Source: Clostridium cellulovorans 743B (GTDB taxonomy: Bacteria; Bacillota; Clostridia; Clostridiales; Clostridiaceae). Taken from it: a stretch of 64,000 nucleotides of DNA. Made by a program: the position numbers and the translations under genes. Positions 7,901 through 17,125 of this stretch are shown here, in pieces. Positions within the stretch are counted from its first letter, which is position 1. Each line of letters begins with the position of its first letter. Below the pieces are notes generated by a model. That model worked only from the letters and a program-made list of their open reading frames with translations. It was not told the DNA's origin and made no database searches. The stretch lies in assembly GCF_000145275.1 (NCBI RefSeq), contig NC_014393.1:2604001-2668000 (forward strand), given 5' to 3'.

Positions 7901-9439
7901 TTAATTTTTTTTATTCAATCTTTTATTCTTTATTATGAACTTAAAGTTAATTATAGCTACAATGATAAAGAAGATAACAAAAAATAATACACTAGCAATG
8001 CAAATTAAGATAAATAATTTGAGCTTATCACTTGTTTGAATATATAGTCTGAAAATTTTTTCTATAATATAAGAAGTTAATAAACAGCTTATAAGTGATG
8101 AGATAAATATAAAAGGAGCTTTACCAAATGAAATATCTATCTTGCTATTTAACCTAATTGTTAAAGCGATAACACTAAATAAAGTTGATAATGTAGTTGC
8201 CAATGCGACACCTACTACTCCCATGTATCTTGATAGAATAACACTTAAAATAACATTTATTATTGTAACCATAATTCCATTTTTCATAGAAGTTTTTGTA
8301 TCTTTTAATGAGTAAAAAACTCTAGATAATAAATCTCTTAAAATGAATAACATCATTGTAGGAATTAACATAAAAAAAACCTTTGCTGTGTTTTGCGTAT
8401 CTTCAGCAGTAAAGGCGCCCCCTTCAAATAATACCCTAACAATTTCTGTTCTGAATATTATCATTATAAAGGATATAGGAAGTATAAAAATTATGCAAAA
8501 AATCAATGTATTAACTAATATTTTTTTTAATTTTACTAATTCATTTTTATTAACGGCTTCAACCATTTCATTAAATAAAACATTGCTAATTACAATTGAC
8601 ACAATACCATATACTAGCATAATTAATTTATTTGAATAGTTTAAATTTGATATTGCACCTTCTCCTAAAAGACTTACTATAATTTTATCTATAGTTAAGT
8701 TAATTTGGTTAACAGATGACCCTACAATCACTGGTCCCATCAAAATAAACATTCTTTTAATATATGAATCCTTAAAATTAAAATCAACTCGGAATCTATA
8801 TCCGTGTTTAATAATTTTAGGCATTTGAACTAATGCTTGTATTAAAAAAGCAAAAACTACACTCCATACTAAACCTTTAATACCATACTTACTTGAAAAA
8901 ACAAGTAAGTATGAAATGCAAACAATATTAAACATTAAGCTAGAAAAAGAAGGTGTTTTATATTCCTTTTCTGCATTAAGTGCAAAGGCAATGATACTTT
9001 GAATACCTAAGAATATTATCGATATCATCATTATTCTTGTAACTTCGATAGCAAAGTTTATTCTGTCAGAACCGAATTTTATAAAACCTGGTGCAAAAAT
9101 CATTATCAGTTGTTTTGCAAAAACAATACATATCATCGATAAAACTATTGATAAAATTAGTATGATATTCACATTTTTATTTAGAAATTTTAATGCTGTT
9201 TTTTTATCATCCTTAATTTTTATTTCTGAATAAATAGGCATAAAGGATGTTCCCATGGAAGTTCCAACAGCAGAAAATAAGATTGATGTCATTCCAAATG
9301 CAAAGAAAAAAACGTCTGATTCAAAGGTTGCTCCAAATTGTTTTGCTATAAGCATTTCTTTTAAAAAACCTAAAACTTTTCCAAGTCCAACTAATATGAT
9401 TACCAAGAAAGTATCTTTTAAAATCCTATGTTTTTTCAA
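7901..9439 (-). CDS. MurJ/Wzx-type lipid-linked oligosaccharide flippase
   Basis: About 512 aa, a polytopic membrane protein with roughly 13-14 hydrophobic segments. It is of the MviN/MurJ type: GKVLGFLKEMLIAKQFGAT near the N terminus and ISRVFYSLKDTKTSMKNG-like RDLLSRVFYSLKDTKTS in the middle are family hallmarks. The start is one of three consecutive TTG codons (9437-9445) behind GAGGAGG; I choose the last, which has 8-base spacing. It overlaps the end of the polymerase gene. Context in a glycan operon suggests it flips the repeat unit rather than lipid II, but a role as MurJ cannot be excluded. Confidence 0.85.
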   Translation of the reverse strand: MKKHRILKDTFLVIILVGLGKVLGFLKEMLIAKQFGATFESDVFFFAFGMTSILFSAVGTSMGTSFMPIYSEIKIKDDKKTALKFLNKNVNIILILSIVLSMICIVFAKQLIMIFAPGFIKFGSDRINFAIEVTRIMMISIIFLGIQSIIAFALNAEKEYKTPSFSSLMFNIVCISYLLVFSSKYGIKGLVWSVVFAFLIQALVQMPKIIKHGYRFRVDFNFKDSYIKRMFILMGPVIVGSSVNQINLTIDKIIVSLLGEGAISNLNYSNKLIMLVYGIVSIVISNVLFNEMVEAVNKNELVKLKKILVNTLIFCIIFILPISFIMIIFRTEIVRVLFEGGAFTAEDTQNTAKVFFMLIPTMMLFILRDLLSRVFYSLKDTKTSMKNGIMVTIINVILSVILSRYMGVVGVALATTLSTLFSVIALTIRLNSKIDISFGKAPFIFISSLISCLLTSYIIEKIFRLYIQTSDKLKLFILICIASVLFFVIFFIIVAIINFKFIIKNKRLNKKN

Positions 9440-10700
9440 CAACAATTCCTCCTCTTATAAATTTAGGAACTATATATAGTCCTAAAATAAAGGAAATTAT
9501 AAAATATAATCCCATGGCGTAAGAAATCATATTAATAAAAAACATATGTAAAATAATTGAATATATAATTGAATACATAAGCTTATAGTTCTTATTATTC
9601 CTCCTGGAAAAGATCATTTGTGAGATAACTCCCAAAAAGAACATATATATAAATCCATATATCCCAAAGTCAATATATACATCTCCAAAAAATGTGCTAT
9701 ACACCCCAGATTCTGGTACGAAATTTTCTATATTTCCTATAGTTCTGTAGGATACTCCAAGTAAACTTAGCCCCTTAAATATTGGATTGAACTGATATTG
9801 ACCATAAGCAATATTATCAGTATCGAATACATCTACAAGTAATTGAAATTGATATATACCATGAATTAGATAATGTCTCAAACTAACAGTTGCATATATT
9901 ATCTCTCCACTAACTACATTATTGTCAAGAAAGTTCCAAATAAAGTCATCAAGATCCACATGGTGCATCTTCTCTAGATATATAAGTGCATCTGATGTAT
10001 TTTTTTTCTGATATTGTAATCTATCAGATAAAATTGTAACTGAATAGAAAAAGAAACCTATAAGAAATACAGATATAAAAGCAATAATTTTTATTTTTTT
10101 TGATTTACTTAAATTTAATTTTTTACTAAAGAAAATAAATAATACAGCTACTGCTATAAAAGTAATTTGAGTTCTCGTTCCTATTGCTACAGAGAATAGA
10201 ATTATCCCACCAAAGTTAGCCCAAACAGCTATTTTTTGTTTTTTTTCAAAAGATTTTTTATCATCGATATAGGCTAACAGAAGCAATAGAGCCATCGGAA
10301 ATAGTAATGCAGATATTAGACTTATAAAATTAAAACTATTCCCAGTATAGTTACTTTTGAAATCTGAACTACCTGAATATGATAGGTAATTTTTGTTTAC
10401 AATTAAATCATAACCTTTAGTAAGTAAGCCAATAATACTTAATATAATTAATGTATTTATCCACTTCTTATTATATGTACCTTCATGACTCACCTCAAGG
10501 CTTTCCTTGTTTCGTTCAATGACTTTCAAAAAAGTAGCACCCAGAATAAATGCAATTACATATATCGCTAATATGAATATTCCATTACTTTTAAGAATTA
10601 TTGTATATGAATGAGTGTGGAAAATATACGCAATACTCCATAATACCATGGAGAAAATTATTGCTTTGATTGGTGAGTTAAGTTTCTTTAGCAGATTCAT
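9426..10700 (-). CDS. Wzy-like oligosaccharide repeat-unit polymerase
   Basis: About 424 aa. The ATG at 10698-10700 has GAGAGG five bases upstream; an upstream ATG at 10715 does not. It has about eleven transmembrane segments and a large central extracellular loop (about 215-320) rich in aromatic residues. Sequence similarity in O-antigen polymerases is weak, so the call rests on topology, on motifs such as VAIGTRTQ, and on position between a flippase and transferases. It overlaps both neighbours, so translation is coupled. It would join repeat units on the outer face of the membrane. Confidence 0.7.
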   Translation of the reverse strand: MNLLKKLNSPIKAIIFSMVLWSIAYIFHTHSYTIILKSNGIFILAIYVIAFILGATFLKVIERNKESLEVSHEGTYNKKWINTLIILSIIGLLTKGYDLIVNKNYLSYSGSSDFKSNYTGNSFNFISLISALLFPMALLLLLAYIDDKKSFEKKQKIAVWANFGGIILFSVAIGTRTQITFIAVAVLFIFFSKKLNLSKSKKIKIIAFISVFLIGFFFYSVTILSDRLQYQKKNTSDALIYLEKMHHVDLDDFIWNFLDNNVVSGEIIYATVSLRHYLIHGIYQFQLLVDVFDTDNIAYGQYQFNPIFKGLSLLGVSYRTIGNIENFVPESGVYSTFFGDVYIDFGIYGFIYMFFLGVISQMIFSRRNNKNYKLMYSIIYSIILHMFFINMISYAMGLYFIISFILGLYIVPKFIRGGIVVEKT

Positions 10701-11385
10701 AATTACCTCTCTCATGAATTTTATTTAAAATCAGATTTGCTATTATATCATGATACTTGTTTTTAAAGTGAAAATAATCTATGTTATAAAATTCTTTATA
10801 AAAATCACTTGAAAAAACAGTGGAATCAATATAATTATTACGATATTCATTGGATAACCATTGATTAATTTTTTGTGCTTTTTTATTATGATCATCACCA
10901 TATATACGTTCTAGCACTTCAAACAATGGTATTATATACAAAGTATTACTATTAGATTTGCATCGAGCTATTATTTCTGCAAGATTATTTTTTAAAATAT
11001 CCTCAGTCACATAGAACTCTTTCTTTCTCATCCTTTTTATAATTATTCTTCTTAAAATAAAAAATGGATATCTAAGAAAAAAGCTTAATGAACGTTTAGG
11101 AGGAATAGAAAACAATGAATCCTTAGCTAACTTAGGTGCGATTTTCTTAAGTTTAGCCATTAATCTTTTAGGCATCCTAGGATGTATATCAGGGTTACCT
11201 ATTTGTAAGATAATAACATCATAGTTTTCGTCTAATTGTAATTGGTTAAGTATTTTATCTGTAGATATTCCAGCAAATACATTGATATGTATAGATAAAG
11301 TATTATCTTTCTTCACTCGTGTCGAATAAGATTCACATCCATAATCAGATCCATGAGAATCACAAATTATTGCCACTTTAAGCAT
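10678..11385 (-). CDS. SGNH/GDSL-like hydrolase of the polysaccharide operon
   Basis: About 235 aa from the ATG at 11383-11385 (GAAGGAA upstream); two earlier ATG codons are too close to the binding site. Block I reads VAIICDSHGSDYG (Asp-Ser nucleophile), block III ILQIGNPDIHP (Asn) and the C-terminal block DYFHFKNKYHD (Asp and His), as in SGNH esterases and acyltransferases. No signal peptide is seen, so it may act in the cytoplasm on a lipid-linked glycan, for example adding or removing an acyl group. It overlaps the preceding gene by 8 bases. Confidence 0.7.
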   Translation of the reverse strand: MLKVAIICDSHGSDYGCESYSTRVKKDNTLSIHINVFAGISTDKILNQLQLDENYDVIILQIGNPDIHPRMPKRLMAKLKKIAPKLAKDSLFSIPPKRSLSFFLRYPFFILRRIIIKRMRKKEFYVTEDILKNNLAEIIARCKSNSNTLYIIPLFEVLERIYGDDHNKKAQKINQWLSNEYRNNYIDSTVFSSDFYKEFYNIDYFHFKNKYHDIIANLILNKIHERGNYESAKET

Positions 11386-12790
11386 AGTTATCATTTCCTT
11401 CAACATAACTAATTAATTTTTCAAAAGCATATTTCATATTGGATATATTTTTTTCGCTGATACTAGCAGGAGAATTTAGAGCATCACCTACTAATCCTTC
11501 AAAAGAATATTTTAGAATATTTTCTTTTATATGCTTTATATCGTTAAGCTTATCATGGACAACATTTGACATTAGTGCTTCACCTATATCGTTCTCACTT
11601 TTAATATATTTTACAGTAGAAAGTTTAGAAAAATACATATCAATTAAAGTTACTGCCTTAAGCCCCATTATTCCAGCCTCATAGGCTATTGTACCAGTTA
11701 TAGTAACTATAAGTTCTGCATGTTTTGCTAACTCTAACGTATCCATATATGGATCAACCATTACTACTCCTGGAATTTTAGATATCTCTTCTAAATATCC
11801 TTTATTTCTTTCACCAAAAGCTAGAGAATGCTCTTTTACATATATCTTAGTATTACTAGGTACAAATTTTGATAATCTCCTGATAGTCTCTATTTGGTTA
11901 TTATATTTTATGCCAAGAACGTCAACACTTGATTCTGGTTGTTTATGTAAAGTGAAAATTATGTATTTCTCATTCAAATAATCCGGTTTACTAAACAAAT
12001 TCTTTCTATTCAATATAAAAGACTTAAACGGCTTCAAATATTTTTTTTCAACGAATAATTGGTATTTTAAGGGTTTTACCGAGGCATCATTCTTACTTAG
12101 CCTAATAGATTCATTAAGTTTAATAAAGCATCGCTTTACAAACTTAAGATCATACTTTGGTATTTTAATTAGTTGGTTCCAGTAAAAAGGTTTTTCTTTT
12201 GTTACAGTAACAATGTCATATATTTTTTTACAAATGTTTTCCAAAGAATCATTTGATATTTCGCTTTCTACTGGAATTACTTTTGATATTTCGATTCCAT
12301 CAAAAAAAGCAAACCTTTCAGATGGCATTCGAATAGTTTGTGGGACAGCATATAATTTTCGTTTATATTTGCATACTAATGAGATTAACACTTCATGAGC
12401 AGCTGTTATCTCACTAGTTATTATTTTTATATTATGTTTGTCTATAAACTTAGAACTCTCACAAACTACATAAGTAAAATATCTAAGGGCTTTTTCATAA
12501 TCCCAATTTGAAATAATTCTGTCCATATAATAAACAGAATTAAAACTAACTCCAGTTTTAATCTGCATATCTTCTACAAATTCCAAATCTTCTTTAGAAA
12601 CATTGTAATTATTTGCTTGAGTTAGGTCTAAATACAATATTTTGTCAGTAGTTACCCCGTTATCTAGTAACTGTTTTATATAATAGCTTGAGGGACTTAT
12701 CCAAAATATATTATTATTATCTTTTAATTGTTCTGATATTTTATAAAAAATTGGTGTTTTCTCAAAACATGTAATAAACGCTAAGTTCAT
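11378..12790 (-). CDS. Capsule-biosynthesis-type glycosyltransferase
   Basis: Product of 470 aa with AAAGGAA before ATG. The C-terminal half resembles the Capsule_synth (KpsC/KpsS-like) GT-B fold: YIIFTLHKQPESS, KIYVKEHSLAFG, VVMVDPYMDTLELAKHAELI and VTITGTIAYEAGIMGLKAVT. These enzymes transfer Kdo or related acidic sugars from CMP-sugars, which fits the CMP-sugar synthetase at the end of the same operon; this link is inference. The N-terminal half (about 1-190) looks like the acceptor-side Rossmann domain. Confidence 0.7.
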   Translation of the reverse strand: MNLAFITCFEKTPIFYKISEQLKDNNNIFWISPSSYYIKQLLDNGVTTDKILYLDLTQANNYNVSKEDLEFVEDMQIKTGVSFNSVYYMDRIISNWDYEKALRYFTYVVCESSKFIDKHNIKIITSEITAAHEVLISLVCKYKRKLYAVPQTIRMPSERFAFFDGIEISKVIPVESEISNDSLENICKKIYDIVTVTKEKPFYWNQLIKIPKYDLKFVKRCFIKLNESIRLSKNDASVKPLKYQLFVEKKYLKPFKSFILNRKNLFSKPDYLNEKYIIFTLHKQPESSVDVLGIKYNNQIETIRRLSKFVPSNTKIYVKEHSLAFGERNKGYLEEISKIPGVVMVDPYMDTLELAKHAELIVTITGTIAYEAGIMGLKAVTLIDMYFSKLSTVKYIKSENDIGEALMSNVVHDKLNDIKHIKENILKYSFEGLVGDALNSPASISEKNISNMKYAFEKLISYVEGNDNYA

Positions 12791-12826
12791 TCTGTAATTC
12801 CTTTCTGCATTCCAATAATAATATAA

Positions 12827-13957
12827 TTAGTTATTATTAACACCGTTCACTGGATTAATAGCATTAAACTCTTTATATTTATTTTCGATGAAATTTTCAA
12901 TTTTCTTTTTAAATATTTCCTCATCAAAACTTTCTGCATGTTTTCTAATTTCATTTTTATCAAATTTCATTTTTTCAAACTGTATCAACGCATTTTTTAA
13001 AGATTCTTCTGTTTGATCTTCAAAAAACACACCTGTTCTCCCGTTAACTACAGTTTCTAAAGCACCACCTTTACCGTAAGCAATAACAGGTCTCCCACTA
13101 GCCATAGCTTCAAGAGGGGTTATTCCGAAATCCTCCTCACCTGGGAATATAAAAGCTCTACATTTAGCATAGTATTCTTTAATTACTTCATCTGATGCTC
13201 GGCCTAAAAATTTTATATTATCTTTGGCCATAGATTGTAGTTTTTCTCTATCCGGTCCATCACCTATTACAACTAATGGTAACCCTAAAGTATTAAAGAC
13301 TTTCACTGCTAAATCTATTCTTTTATATTCTTGAAGTCTAGATACAACTAAAAAATATTCTTCATCAATATTCGAGATATTAAACAGGCTACATCTTACT
13401 GGAGGATGAATTACTATAGAATCACGTCTATAATGTTTTTTTATTCTACGTGCAACATTTTGGGAATTAGCAATAAAATAATCAACTCGATCTGCTGAAG
13501 CGTTATCCCACACCCTCATTGCAGATAAAAAATAATTGAGTATTTTGTTTAATAGCTTGCTTCTCCCTACCATTTTACCTGCATATTCATGTGAAAACTC
13601 CCATGCATATCTCATTGGAGAATGACAGTAACAAATATGTAAAGTTTCAGGTTTAGTTATAACACCTTTTGCTACACTAGAACTACTACTTAGAACCACA
13701 TCGTAATTATTTAAATTAAAACTCTCAATTGCTGTAGGCATGAATGGAAATAATTTTCTGTGGTTTTTTATTTCCTTGTTTTTTTTCTGCAAAGAAGAAG
13801 TTATAATATTTGCATCCCTCAAAGGAGGATCTAATTTGCCTTTATTGCATAGAATAGTATATATTGGCGAATCGGGATATAACTCAAGAAAATTTGTTAA
13901 TACCCTTTCTGCCCCTCCCATAAATGGTAACCAATCATGAACTAATGCCAATCTCAT
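12827..13957 (-). CDS. Glycosyltransferase family 4
   Basis: Product of 376 aa. I use the ATG at 13955-13957, eight bases after AGGTGG, rather than upstream GTG codons. GT4 features: RLALVHDWLPFMGGAERVL at the N terminus (glycine-rich loop), FLVVSRLQEYKRIDLAV and VVIGDGPDREKLQ in the middle, and the donor-binding GEEDFGITPLEAMASGRPV (EX7E). Cytoplasmic, membrane-associated transfer of a sugar to a lipid-linked acceptor. It is the first visible gene of the polysaccharide operon; no initiating phosphosugar transferase is present. Confidence 0.9.
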   Translation of the reverse strand: MRLALVHDWLPFMGGAERVLTNFLELYPDSPIYTILCNKGKLDPPLRDANIITSSLQKKNKEIKNHRKLFPFMPTAIESFNLNNYDVVLSSSSSVAKGVITKPETLHICYCHSPMRYAWEFSHEYAGKMVGRSKLLNKILNYFLSAMRVWDNASADRVDYFIANSQNVARRIKKHYRRDSIVIHPPVRCSLFNISNIDEEYFLVVSRLQEYKRIDLAVKVFNTLGLPLVVIGDGPDREKLQSMAKDNIKFLGRASDEVIKEYYAKCRAFIFPGEEDFGITPLEAMASGRPVIAYGKGGALETVVNGRTGVFFEDQTEESLKNALIQFEKMKFDKNEIRKHAESFDEEIFKKKIENFIENKYKEFNAINPVNGVNNN

Positions 13958-14271
13958 ACTGCACACCACCTAAAATTTAATACTAGATTTGTATTAATTT
14001 AAACTTATCATTAAATCAACTAGTATATTGTAACATTTTATTATTATGTAAATCAAATAAATATTTATGTTCCTATTAAAGAAGGATATTTTATTAATCA
14101 TTTTAAATATATGTACTAGAGTATGAAGAAATTGTGAATTAATTGGTTTTATTGGTTTGAATTGTATTATACATATATTTAAAAATTATATGTCTTAAAA
14201 CATTCAAAATATTTCAATGTAATATACAAATAATTAGCATCTAATTTATTTATATATTACTCTTACTTAAA
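13958..14271. other. Intergenic region with a spaced inverted repeat
   Basis: TTTTAAATATATGTA (14101-14115) is exactly inverted at 14170-14184, 54 bases apart. In DNA this AT-rich it may be chance. The region should contain the polysaccharide operon promoter and the 3' end of the long tetrapyrrole operon, but I see no convincing terminator. Confidence 0.3.
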
Positions 14272-14886
14272 TTACTCATTTAAGTGGCATGTATCATTTA
14301 AAGTAATTAAAAAAGGTTTTAAATCTGTATCAAAAACTAATTTAGTAATTGAAGTATTGTCCATAGCAATTTTATGGTACATATTAAAGCCTAAAGAAAA
14401 AATTCCTATAAGAGCAGCCTTTATTATTCCCCCATGAGCAACTATAGCAATAGTACTCCCTTTATTTTTTGATACTATATTAAGAATGCATTTCTTAGCA
14501 CGCAATGCTGCATTTCCAATACTTAGTTCTCCACCACTAATTGGACATTCCTCCAAACCATTATGCCATTTGTGATAAAGCTCTGGATAATTCTCTTCAA
14601 TTTCTTTATAAGTTAGACCTTGCCAATCACCATAATTCACTTCTTTCAATTCATCTTCTAAATGTAATTCCTTCTGGTTATAGTCTGCTAAAATTTTTGC
14701 TGTTTTATTCGCTCTTATAAGAGGACTACTGTATATACAATCAAATCCATCCTTTAATCGCTCTTTCAGTGCATCTGCTTGTAATAAGCCTTCCTCTGTT
14801 AAATCTATATCTTGGCAACCTTGTATTTTACCAAAATTGTTCCACTCTGTTTTTCCATGTCTAATTAGTAGTACAGTAGTTTTCAT
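14272..14886 (-). CDS. Histidine phosphatase family protein (second CobC-like)
   Basis: Product of 204 aa. The phosphohistidine motif is LLIRHGKTEWN near the N terminus and the second His is in AIVAHGGIIKA; the acid residue is in EVNYGDWQGLTYKEIE. It is the last gene of the tetrapyrrole operon and overlaps hemL by 4 bases. It is a paralogue of the phosphatase at 22715. Either could be the alpha-ribazole-5'-phosphate phosphatase; a phosphoglycerate-mutase-like role is also possible. Confidence 0.8.
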   Translation of the reverse strand: MKTTVLLIRHGKTEWNNFGKIQGCQDIDLTEEGLLQADALKERLKDGFDCIYSSPLIRANKTAKILADYNQKELHLEDELKEVNYGDWQGLTYKEIEENYPELYHKWHNGLEECPISGGELSIGNAALRAKKCILNIVSKNKGSTIAIVAHGGIIKAALIGIFSLGFNMYHKIAMDNTSITKLVFDTDLKPFLITLNDTCHLNE

Positions 14887-16157
14887 ATATTCTCTATAAC
14901 CTCACAAGTTCTTTTTATATCTTCATCACTATGAGCAGCTGATAAAAATATCGCTTCAAATTGTGATGGTGCAAGATAAATACCGTTGTCTAACATTTTA
15001 CTAAAAAAGTAAGAATAAGCTATTGTATCTGATTTTAATGCTGAATCATAGCTATTCACTGGATCTTTAGTGAAAAATGTACATAGTAGTGAACCAATGC
15101 TATTAACTTGTATTGGCAGTCCTTTTCGTGAGGTAGTTTCAACTATGGTATTTTTTATAATATCCGCTTTTATATTAAGTTCTTTATATATATTAGGATT
15201 CCTTTTTAAAATTTCAATTGTCTTTATTCCCGCAGCAGTTGCTACTGGATTTCCAGAAAGTGTTCCTGCCTGATATACTGGACCAAGTGGTGCAACAAGA
15301 CTCATTATATCCTTACGTCCTCCATAAGCGCCAACTGGCATACCACCGCCTATTATTTTTCCGAAAGTAGTTAAGTCTGGTTTGATTCCGTATAAACCTT
15401 GAGCACCTTCTAATCCTAATCTAAAACCTGTAATCACTTCATCAAATATTAAAAGTGAATCATTTTTCAAAGTTATATTTCTTAAAAATTCTAAAAAACC
15501 TTCCTCTGGTAATACTACGCCCATATTCGCAGCTACAGGCTCAACAATTACAGCTGCAATTTTGCCCTTATAGGTATCAAAAAGCTTTTCAACAGACTCT
15601 TTGTCATTGTATAGTGCTATTAATGTATTATCAGCAAAATCTTTCGGAACTCCTAAGCTATCAGGAATACTTTCTGTTAAAGCACCAGAACCTGCTTTTA
15701 CTAAAAGACCATCAGAGTGCCCATGGTAACATCCTTTAAATTTTATAATCTTATCACGCTTAGTATAACCTCTAGCGACTCTAACAGCACTCATAACAGC
15801 TTCTGTTCCTGAACTCACTAAGCGTACCATTTCTATTGATGGAACTGTATCACATATTAAATCAGCTAGATCAATTTCTGCTTTTGTTGGTGCTCCAAAG
15901 GTCATCCCTTTCATTGCAGCTTTGATTACTGCTTCTTGTACTTCTTCATTACAATGTCCAAGAATATTGGGACCCCAAGAACAGACATAATCGATATATT
16001 CGTTTCCATCTACATCATATATCTTTGAACCTTTTGCATGATCAATAAATAAAGGAGTCCTGTTAACAGCTCTAAAAGCTCTAACAGGTGAATTCACTCC
16101 ACCAGGTATATTTTGTTGTGCTTTTTTAAAAAACTCTAATGATTTATCTATTTTCAT
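14883..16157 (-). CDS. hemL: Glutamate-1-semialdehyde 2,1-aminomutase
   Basis: About 424 aa from the ATG at 16155-16157, eight bases after AAAGGA; a longer frame starts without a site. A class III PLP aminotransferase fold making 5-aminolevulinate from glutamate-1-semialdehyde. The PLP lysine is Lys267 in TTFGKIIGGGMPVGAYGG, with IFDEVITGFR (Asp239) and CYHGHSDG (about 143-150). NIPGGVNSPVRAF is the typical GSAM N terminus. It slightly follows hemB (its end overlaps the region just upstream) and precedes the phosphatase. With hemA it forms the C5 route. Confidence 0.97.
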   Translation of the reverse strand: MKIDKSLEFFKKAQQNIPGGVNSPVRAFRAVNRTPLFIDHAKGSKIYDVDGNEYIDYVCSWGPNILGHCNEEVQEAVIKAAMKGMTFGAPTKAEIDLADLICDTVPSIEMVRLVSSGTEAVMSAVRVARGYTKRDKIIKFKGCYHGHSDGLLVKAGSGALTESIPDSLGVPKDFADNTLIALYNDKESVEKLFDTYKGKIAAVIVEPVAANMGVVLPEEGFLEFLRNITLKNDSLLIFDEVITGFRLGLEGAQGLYGIKPDLTTFGKIIGGGMPVGAYGGRKDIMSLVAPLGPVYQAGTLSGNPVATAAGIKTIEILKRNPNIYKELNIKADIIKNTIVETTSRKGLPIQVNSIGSLLCTFFTKDPVNSYDSALKSDTIAYSYFFSKMLDNGIYLAPSQFEAIFLSAAHSDEDIKRTCEVIENI

Positions 16158-16162
16158 ACTCT

Positions 16163-17125
16163 CTATTCCTTTATCCACTTTGCTGCATCAAGTGCATGAT
16201 ATGTAATTATTATTTTTGCTCCTGCTCTTTTTATAGCAAGGAGATTTTCCATAACGATTTTTCTTTCATCTATCCATCCATTCATAGCTGCGGCTTTTAC
16301 CATTGAATACTCTCCACTAACATTATAGGCAGCTACAGGAACGTTTACTTCATCACTTACGACTTTAATTATATCAAGATATGCTAGTGCTGGTTTAACC
16401 ATAACAATGTCAGCACCTTCCTCAATATCATAAAGAACTTCTCTTATTGCTTCAGTTTTGTTAGCACTGTCCATTTGATAAGTTTTTCTATCACCAAATT
16501 TCGGTGCTGATTCAGCAGCCTCTCTAAAAGGTGAATAATATCCTGAAGAATACTTTGCACTATATGACATAATGATTCTATCTTTAAAGCCGTTGTTATC
16601 TAAAGCTTCTCTAATTACCGCAACTCTACCATCCATCATATCCGATGGTGCGATAATATCAGCTCCAGCTTCAGCACAAGTAACTGCCATTTTAGCTAAT
16701 AAAGGTAAAGTATCGTCATTTACAATAGCCTCTTCTTTTATAAGTCCACAATGGCCATGAGAAGTGTATTCACATAAGCATACATCAGCAATAACTACAA
16801 GGTCCTTATGCTTCTCTTTAATTATTCTTATAGCCTTTTGAACTATTCCATCTGGATTATATGCTTCACTACCAACCTCATCTTTATGTAATGGTATTCC
16901 AAATAATAAAACTGTTTTCACCCCAGATTCTACTATTTCATCTAAAAGTTCACCGATTCTATCCAAGGAATATTGATAAATTCCTGGCATGGAATTGATT
17001 GGATTTTTTATGTTGTCTCCTTCAATTACAAAAAAAGGATAAACAAGATCATTAATATTAACTTCTGTTTCTCTTACTAAAGCTCTTATATTATCACTAG
17101 ATCGTAATCTTCTTGTTCTATTCAT
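16163..17125 (-). CDS. hemB: Delta-aminolevulinic acid dehydratase (porphobilinogen synthase)
   Basis: Product of 320 aa with GGAAGG before ATG. It condenses two 5-aminolevulinates into porphobilinogen. Zinc-type cysteines are at 116, 118 and 126 (ADVCLCEYTSHGHCG); Schiff-base lysines are Lys191 (SYSAKYSSGYYSPF) and Lys244 (VMVKPALAYLD). It overlaps cobA/hemD by 8 bases, so the order follows the pathway in one transcript. Confidence 0.97.
   Translation of the reverse strand: MNRTRRLRSSDNIRALVRETEVNINDLVYPFFVIEGDNIKNPINSMPGIYQYSLDRIGELLDEIVESGVKTVLLFGIPLHKDEVGSEAYNPDGIVQKAIRIIKEKHKDLVVIADVCLCEYTSHGHCGLIKEEAIVNDDTLPLLAKMAVTCAEAGADIIAPSDMMDGRVAVIREALDNNGFKDRIIMSYSAKYSSGYYSPFREAAESAPKFGDRKTYQMDSANKTEAIREVLYDIEEGADIVMVKPALAYLDIIKVVSDEVNVPVAAYNVSGEYSMVKAAAMNGWIDERKIVMENLLAIKRAGAKIIITYHALDAAKWIKE

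Noticed and set aside
7901..9439. Assignment as the housekeeping murJ
   Set aside because: Placed within a glycan operon between polymerase and dehydrogenases, so a Wzx-like role is at least as likely; no symbol given.
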